Positions 60,382-64,000 of a DNA stretch of 64,000 bases are shown piece after piece; position 1 is the stretch's first letter; every line of letters starts with the position of its first letter. The stretch lies in the NCBI RefSeq assembly GCF_008831285.2, contig NC_045150.1, positions 14,815,362-14,879,361 of the forward strand. Direction: 5' to 3'. Source of the stretch: Nymphaea colorata. Its lineage: Eukaryota > Streptophyta > Magnoliopsida > Nymphaeales > Nymphaeaceae. Position numbers and translations under genes: made by a program. The notes under the pieces are model-generated. The model did not search any database, had not been told where the DNA came from, and worked only from the letters and a program-made list of their open reading frames with translations.

Positions 60382-60790
60382 ATGGAAAACCTTTCGCATT
60401 CTGGCATGTCCTCAAGTTTTCTTCCTCACCTTATTACCGAAAAACTCAACTATGAGAATTATCTGATCTGGAAAAGGCAAATCATGCCTTTCATAAGAAG
60501 TCAAGGCCTCTTTGGACATCTCGATGGTTCAACAAAGGCTCCACCAATAAAATGAGGCAGGAGAAGTTATTGCTGTTCATGAAGACAACAATCCTGAACA
60601 TGCTATGTGGATGAGACGTGATCAAAGTTTGGTTGCGTATATTTTGTCCACTTTATCTCAACAAGTGTTACTTTCAGTTGCAGAAGAATTATGGGAAACC
60701 CTTGGTGATACATTTTTCCAAATATCAGAAGCTCGAATTATGTACTTAAAAGAAAGAATTTCTGAGCAAAGGTTCAACGTCTATCATTAG
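60382..60790 (+). pseudogene. Copia gag, frameshifted and interrupted
   Basis: Starts MENLSHSGMSSSF. It has the copia gag features KLNYENYLIWKRQIMPFI and GHLDGSTKAPP, then after a frameshift near 60553 continues MWMRRDQSLVAYILSTLS and ELWETLGDTF...SEARIMYLKE (60605-60787). It then stops where TAGGGGTGCACAACG begins. The product would be the capsid protein of the element. It is cut by an insertion after about 135 codons, and no pol is present in the window. Confidence 0.88.
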
Positions 60791-61010
60791 GGGTGCACAA
60801 CGAGTCGAGTTACTCGAACTCGACTCGTTTAACTCGACTCGTTAGTGTAAACGAGCTGCTTCATTAGTTAAACGAGTCGAGCTCGAGTTCACGAGTCAAC
60901 TCGTTTAACTAATCGAGTCGAGCTCGAGTTCACTTTGCGAACTCGTTAAAGCTCGACTCGGCTCGATTAACATACCGGTTTTAAAAAAACCGGTTCACTA
61001 GTCACGACTC
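60788..61010 (+). mobile_element. hAT-like terminus with palindromic GAGTCGAG array
   Basis: Begins TAGGGGTGCACAACG, a typical plant hAT-type terminus. It is followed by about 15 copies of CGAGTCGAG/CTCGACTCG-type words in both orientations (60803-60965), then a perfect 9-bp hairpin ACCGGTTTT/AAAACCGGT (60974-60994). It interrupts the copia gag. No matching right terminus was found by eye up to 64000, so only one end is supported. The dense subterminal motif array would be expected to bind a transposase. Confidence 0.6.
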
Positions 61011-62170
61011 ACTTTGCGAACGGGAAAGGGTTTTTTTTCGTTCTAGGGTTTGTTAACTTTGTTTTCGTTCTCCCTCTCTCTCTCCGACTCCGACTCTCCC
61101 TCTCTGGCCTCTCGGCTCTCGCCTCCTTCTCCGCCTGTGCTCCCGCCCTGCTTCACTGTGCTTCTTCTCCGCCCGCCTGTGCTCTGCGCTCCTGCTGCCC
61201 TGCGAGGCTGCGTCAGTGTGCTCTCCGCCTCTCCGCTTCTCCAGTCAGTGATATCCAACTCTCAAGGAAGAGGTTCTGCCAGCAGTGTAGCAAGTTCGGT
61301 GGCTCTTTTTTCCTTCTTTGTTTGCCTTAATCTCTGCTTTTTGTTGGTTTCGTTGACGCATCAAAAGTCTCTTTTCAGATGTCTATGGTGAATTCTGACA
61401 GTAGCCTATTATTTTCATGGTTTGTGCTTGATTTAAAGAGTCTTACTTAAGATTCCAAGGGTATCATGCATAATTTAAATTGAGTATATGTGCGATATGA
61501 TGCTTGGCTTGCTCGTATTTCTGCCGCTTATTTCATGAACTATGGTCGGTCGTTTGTTAAACTGGGAATTATGGATTTATGCTGAGGTTATCGTCTGGTT
61601 TTTCTGGGTACTTCCCTCGATTCTGTAACTTTTACCGAACTGTGTTAAAGAGTTTTCTTTGTTTTTATTGCTTTATCTTGTTTGTGTTAGGTGGAAGTAC
61701 TGATGAACATCTGAAGTCTCCTTTTCCCCTATAGTTGTCGTTGTCATCATTAGCAGCAGGACCATTATGTCTATTATGGATAATGTCGTTCTCCTGTTGA
61801 CAGATTCCTTTATGGCTTCTTTTACAAATGGCACTCTAGTTTCTTATGATGAAGTTGGTTAATTTGCTGCTAGCTTGATAACTGATGCATTTTTATTGTT
61901 TAACGTGTTGTGACGGAAAGTTCTCATAATGGATCTAGGCAGCAGAAGAGAAATAGGGAAGAAAAGGAAAAACTGTGGAGAAGATAATGTCTTTCTCTGC
62001 CTTCACCTAATCCCAAAATATGCTCTGTTTTACTCTTTCTTTGGTCTTGGTTATTTGTCTGTCATGCTACTTATATGTGCTAGCAAAGGTATATCAACCA
62101 AATAGGGTACAAGGAAAATTAAGTGGACCATTTTCTAGTTGATAAGTTACATGACCAGGTTCTCTGATGC
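61011..62170. other. Pyrimidine-rich leader-like stretch and T-rich DNA; no assigned gene
   Basis: 61040-61300 is CT-rich and GC-rich like a 5' UTR and first exon (after TCTAGGGTTTG). 61350-62170 is T-rich and intron-like. It may belong to the hAT-like element. No transposase motif is recognised. Confidence 0.4.
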
Positions 62171-62981
62171 TTAGTCATCTGATGCTTTTGGAGAGCTCTC
62201 GGGTGTTTCTAGACTTGCTGTTTTCTTCTGTGTGATCCATCACAGCAGTTCGAAATGTATCCACGGTAGCACTTTCCTTGAACTTCAAAGCAAATGTAGA
62301 GAGGGTGTTCCTTCCTTTAACAGAACTGTTAAGGATCAGCCTATAGTTCCCTTTAGTCCTCATTATCAGTCTCGGCTTCCCAATCCCATCTGTGGCAATG
62401 TTTAATTTCAACTCGCCTTTGCCTCTTTCCTTCCAACCACCATCCAAGAATTCATACAATGAGGCATCAGCCACAAAGAATGCCTTCTCATTTTCTTCAC
62501 TAGTTTCAACTGGGACCTCCTGCATCACAAGCAGAGCATTTCCACTGGATTTGTTAACCTCTGTAGATGAAGAACCAAGACCCAGAGGAGATGAGCTTCC
62601 ATTGTTTGAGCTTCCAGTACCAAACAACGGCAAGGATGTGCTGCTGCCCTTTAAGCTAAAGGTAGAACCTGAACAAGAACCAAATCCTGATGTGCTGAAG
62701 CTGAAAGAACAATCTGTTTTAGGAAGTGTCCCAAACGAGAAAGATGGGTTAGAAAACCCACTACCTGCAAGACCAGTAAAAGCATTCCGGCTGCCAGATA
62801 GCTGCTGAAATGAATTCAGAGGAGCTGATTCAGTTCGGGTTCCCCCACCATTGGCTTCTCCTTCACTACTCATAGCTTTTTCATTTAAATATGCTGCCTC
62901 AGTTTTATTGGTCGCACCAGGCTCAGTCAAATCTTGAGCAGAATCATCCATAAATATACTTAGATTCTTGTTTACAGTCAA
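62171..62981 (-). pseudogene. NUP50-like RanBP1-domain gene fragment (damaged)
   Basis: Encodes the C-terminal half of a plant NUP50-type nucleoporin, a nuclear-basket protein that binds Ran and importin. Visible: FG-type repeats (GFSNPSFSFG, FSFSTSGFG), the SSFQQL-like motif SFQQLSGSRNAFTGLAGSGF, and the Ran-binding domain with VETSEENEKAFF, YEFLDGGWKERGKGELKLN, LIMRTKGNYRLILN and LSTFALKFKES. Lesions: about 24 residues expected between LILNSS and GRNTLSTFALKF are missing. After MDHTEE the frame shifts by one, and the expected tail (KKTASLETPESSPKASDD, stop at 62171) is in another frame. No N-terminal NUP50 motif. The uninterrupted frame fits a retrocopy, but no poly(A) tail or target duplication was found. 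Confidence 0.88.
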
Positions 62982-63069
62982 ATCTTTATACTAGGTTCTT
63001 TCAGTTTCTGTCATGGATGCATCTAAATATATGTCTGTCACACTATTTCAGTTTATGTCTTATGCTTTC
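62982..63069. other. Gap between NUP50 fragment and second copia LTR
   Basis: 88 bp with no feature recognised. On the minus strand the NUP50 frame runs into stops here. Confidence 0.5.
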
Positions 63070-63324
63070 TGTTGAAGTATGTTAGATGGGTCTCGGGACC
63101 GGGTCCGGATCCGTATCCGATCCAACTTGTAGCCCTTGTTGGGCATTATTTAAGTCGTGTAACCCTAATCCTTATGGTGTGAATGAAAGACTAAGGAGAG
63201 AGAGAGTCTGACGGCTAGTGGGCACCGGCTCCTCCTCATTCGTGGTTTTTTCCCTCTTGTTGAGGGTTTTCCACGTTACATCGTGATCGTTGTTTCTCTT
63301 TCTCTTCTTGTTCGTGTTTCTACA
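63070..63324 (+). mobile_element. Second Ty1/copia 5' LTR (255 bp)
   Basis: Starts TGTTGAAGTATG, ends GTTTCTACA, and is followed directly by a canonical PBS. A TATTTAAG TATA-like element sits at 63147, and a GA-rich tract (63198-63208) and CTT tract are in the leader. It is unlike the first copia LTR in sequence, so a different family. Only the 5' end lies in the window. Confidence 0.85.
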
Positions 63325-63340
63325 TGGTATCAGAGCCGAC
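63325..63340 (+). promoter_or_regulatory. Primer binding site (tRNA-iMet)
   Basis: TGGTATCAGAGCC immediately after the LTR, the standard copia PBS. Confidence 0.9.
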
Positions 63341-63390
63341 GAGTTTGGGAAATTTTTAGGGTTTGTGAAGTTCCAACCCTAATATCTCTC

Positions 63391-63545
63391 ACCGCTACCG
63401 CCGCCGCCGCTGCCGCTGCCGCTGCCACTGCCGCCGCTGCCGCCGCCGCCGCTGCCGCCGCCGCTGCTGCCGCCGCCGCCGCCGCTGCCGCCGCTGCCGC
63501 CGCCGCCGCCGCTGCCGCCGCCGTTGCTGCAGCAGCCACCGCCGC
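63391..63545. repeat. (GCC/GCT)n trinucleotide tract in copia leader
   Basis: About 150 bp of GCC and GCT triplets with rare interruptions, between the PBS and the expected gag start. It gives poly-Ala or poly-Gly in open frames on both strands, which are repeat artefacts and not evidence for a gene. Confidence 0.95.
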
Positions 63546-64000
63546 CGCTGTACCCAATACCACCGTCGCTGTTTCCGCCGCCGCCGGTGTCACCCTTTGC
63601 GCCATCGCCATCGCAGCCACTCTTGCGGCGTCGCTCTTGCGCCGTCGCTCTTGTGTTGTTGACCGTCGCCGTCACCGTTGTCCCTTGCGCCACTGCCTTT
63701 TGCGCCGTAGTCTTGCTTCCCGGAGAAGAAAGAAGATATGCGTGCTTAGGCGCTTCCTAAGCTTGCCTCCCCCTATTCACGTCACTTCCTAGGGGTCTTT
63801 TGCAAATCCGGTGAAGTGCATCCGCCTCTTACCTGCAATATATTGCTTGGTTGATCTTTGATTCCATCTTCTTGTTTTTGTTTGGCGCCCACCGTGCAAG
63901 AAGAGGTGGCTGGTCCGTGACTTGGTAGAGGGCGTAAAGGAGGAGAGGAGCATAACTTGAGGATTGCCTCAACGTCCGCCGGCGCTCCGGCGATCGCATC
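63546..64000 (+). other. Leader and possible gag start of second copia; runs off window
   Basis: GC-rich leader continuing to the window edge. The last 25 bases (CGCCGGCGCTCCGGCGAT) resemble sequence in A near 34040 and B near 59690, hinting at a shared element family. No gag domain can be recognised yet. Confidence 0.4.

Noticed and set aside
60026-60466. Frames of 128-146 codons over the CT tract
   Set aside because: They run through LTR, PBS and leader sequence; the real gag frame starts at 60382 in another phase.
61050-61391. Serine/leucine-rich frame of 113 codons
   Set aside because: Composition reflects a CT-rich leader; no transposase or host family signal could be seen.
62392-62808. 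Plus-strand frame of 138 codons
   Set aside because: It is the antisense of the NUP50 frame and has no family features.
62175-62981. Intact NUP50 gene
   Set aside because: Missing N-terminus, internal RanBD deletion and shifted C-terminal frame show that it is a damaged fragment.
63283-63792. Alanine-rich protein, and glycine/alanine-rich frames on the minus strand
   Set aside because: They are translations of a GCC/GCT trinucleotide tract in a retroelement leader, open in several frames at once.

Overview
The window looks like nuclear DNA from a flowering plant: AT-rich, with intron-split plant genes, plant Ty1/copia and Ty3/gypsy retroelements, a tRNA-derived SINE, endogenous pararetrovirus-like remnants and a long satellite array. 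The species cannot be told from the sequence. No gene here is convincingly complete. Every recognisable host gene is a fragment or pseudogene, so this reads as heterochromatic or pericentromeric-type sequence.

Layout. 1-16839 is a tandem satellite with a monomer of about 115-118 bp and two higher-order organisations. It stops abruptly where a large duplicated block begins. Block A (16840-34140) and block B (39134-59761) are direct-orientation copies of one ancestral segment, about 1-2% divergent by eye in their best-preserved parts. They differ by several large indels. The shared content, in order, is an AT-rich intergenic stretch, the 3' two-thirds of an organellar-type prolyl-tRNA synthetase gene on the minus strand, a SINE, a pararetrovirus-like RT/RNase H remnant, a coiled-coil fragment, an unidentified repeated stretch, a gypsy pol remnant and a short conserved minus-strand frame. 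B alone keeps a stretch with an apparent first exon of EMC1 and a gag-PR-RT-RH portion of the gypsy element. A alone keeps a 2.6 kb segment with a 50-bp minisatellite, and the gypsy integrase C-terminus with its 3' flank. Between A and B lie a third partial copy (C, 35319-37238, matching B 52505-54720) and a truncated class III peroxidase pseudogene (37239-38935, minus) whose fourth exon is cut by the edge of C.

From 59762 to the end the region is built of nested insertions. A copia element (LTR, PBS, gag) begins inside block B, and block A keeps the uninterrupted site. Its gag is cut by sequence resembling a hAT terminus with dense GAGTCGAG palindromes. A NUP50/RanBP1-domain gene fragment follows on the minus strand, then a second copia LTR with a PBS and a (GCC)n-rich leader running off the window.

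How the parts relate: the genes form no pathway. The value of the window is historical. Both prolyl-tRNA synthetase copies carry the same in-frame stop, so the source was already dead, or differs from the functional gene, before A and B duplicated. Later, A lost its 5' exons by deletion and B lost a splice donor. Shared and private indels give a relative order for most events.
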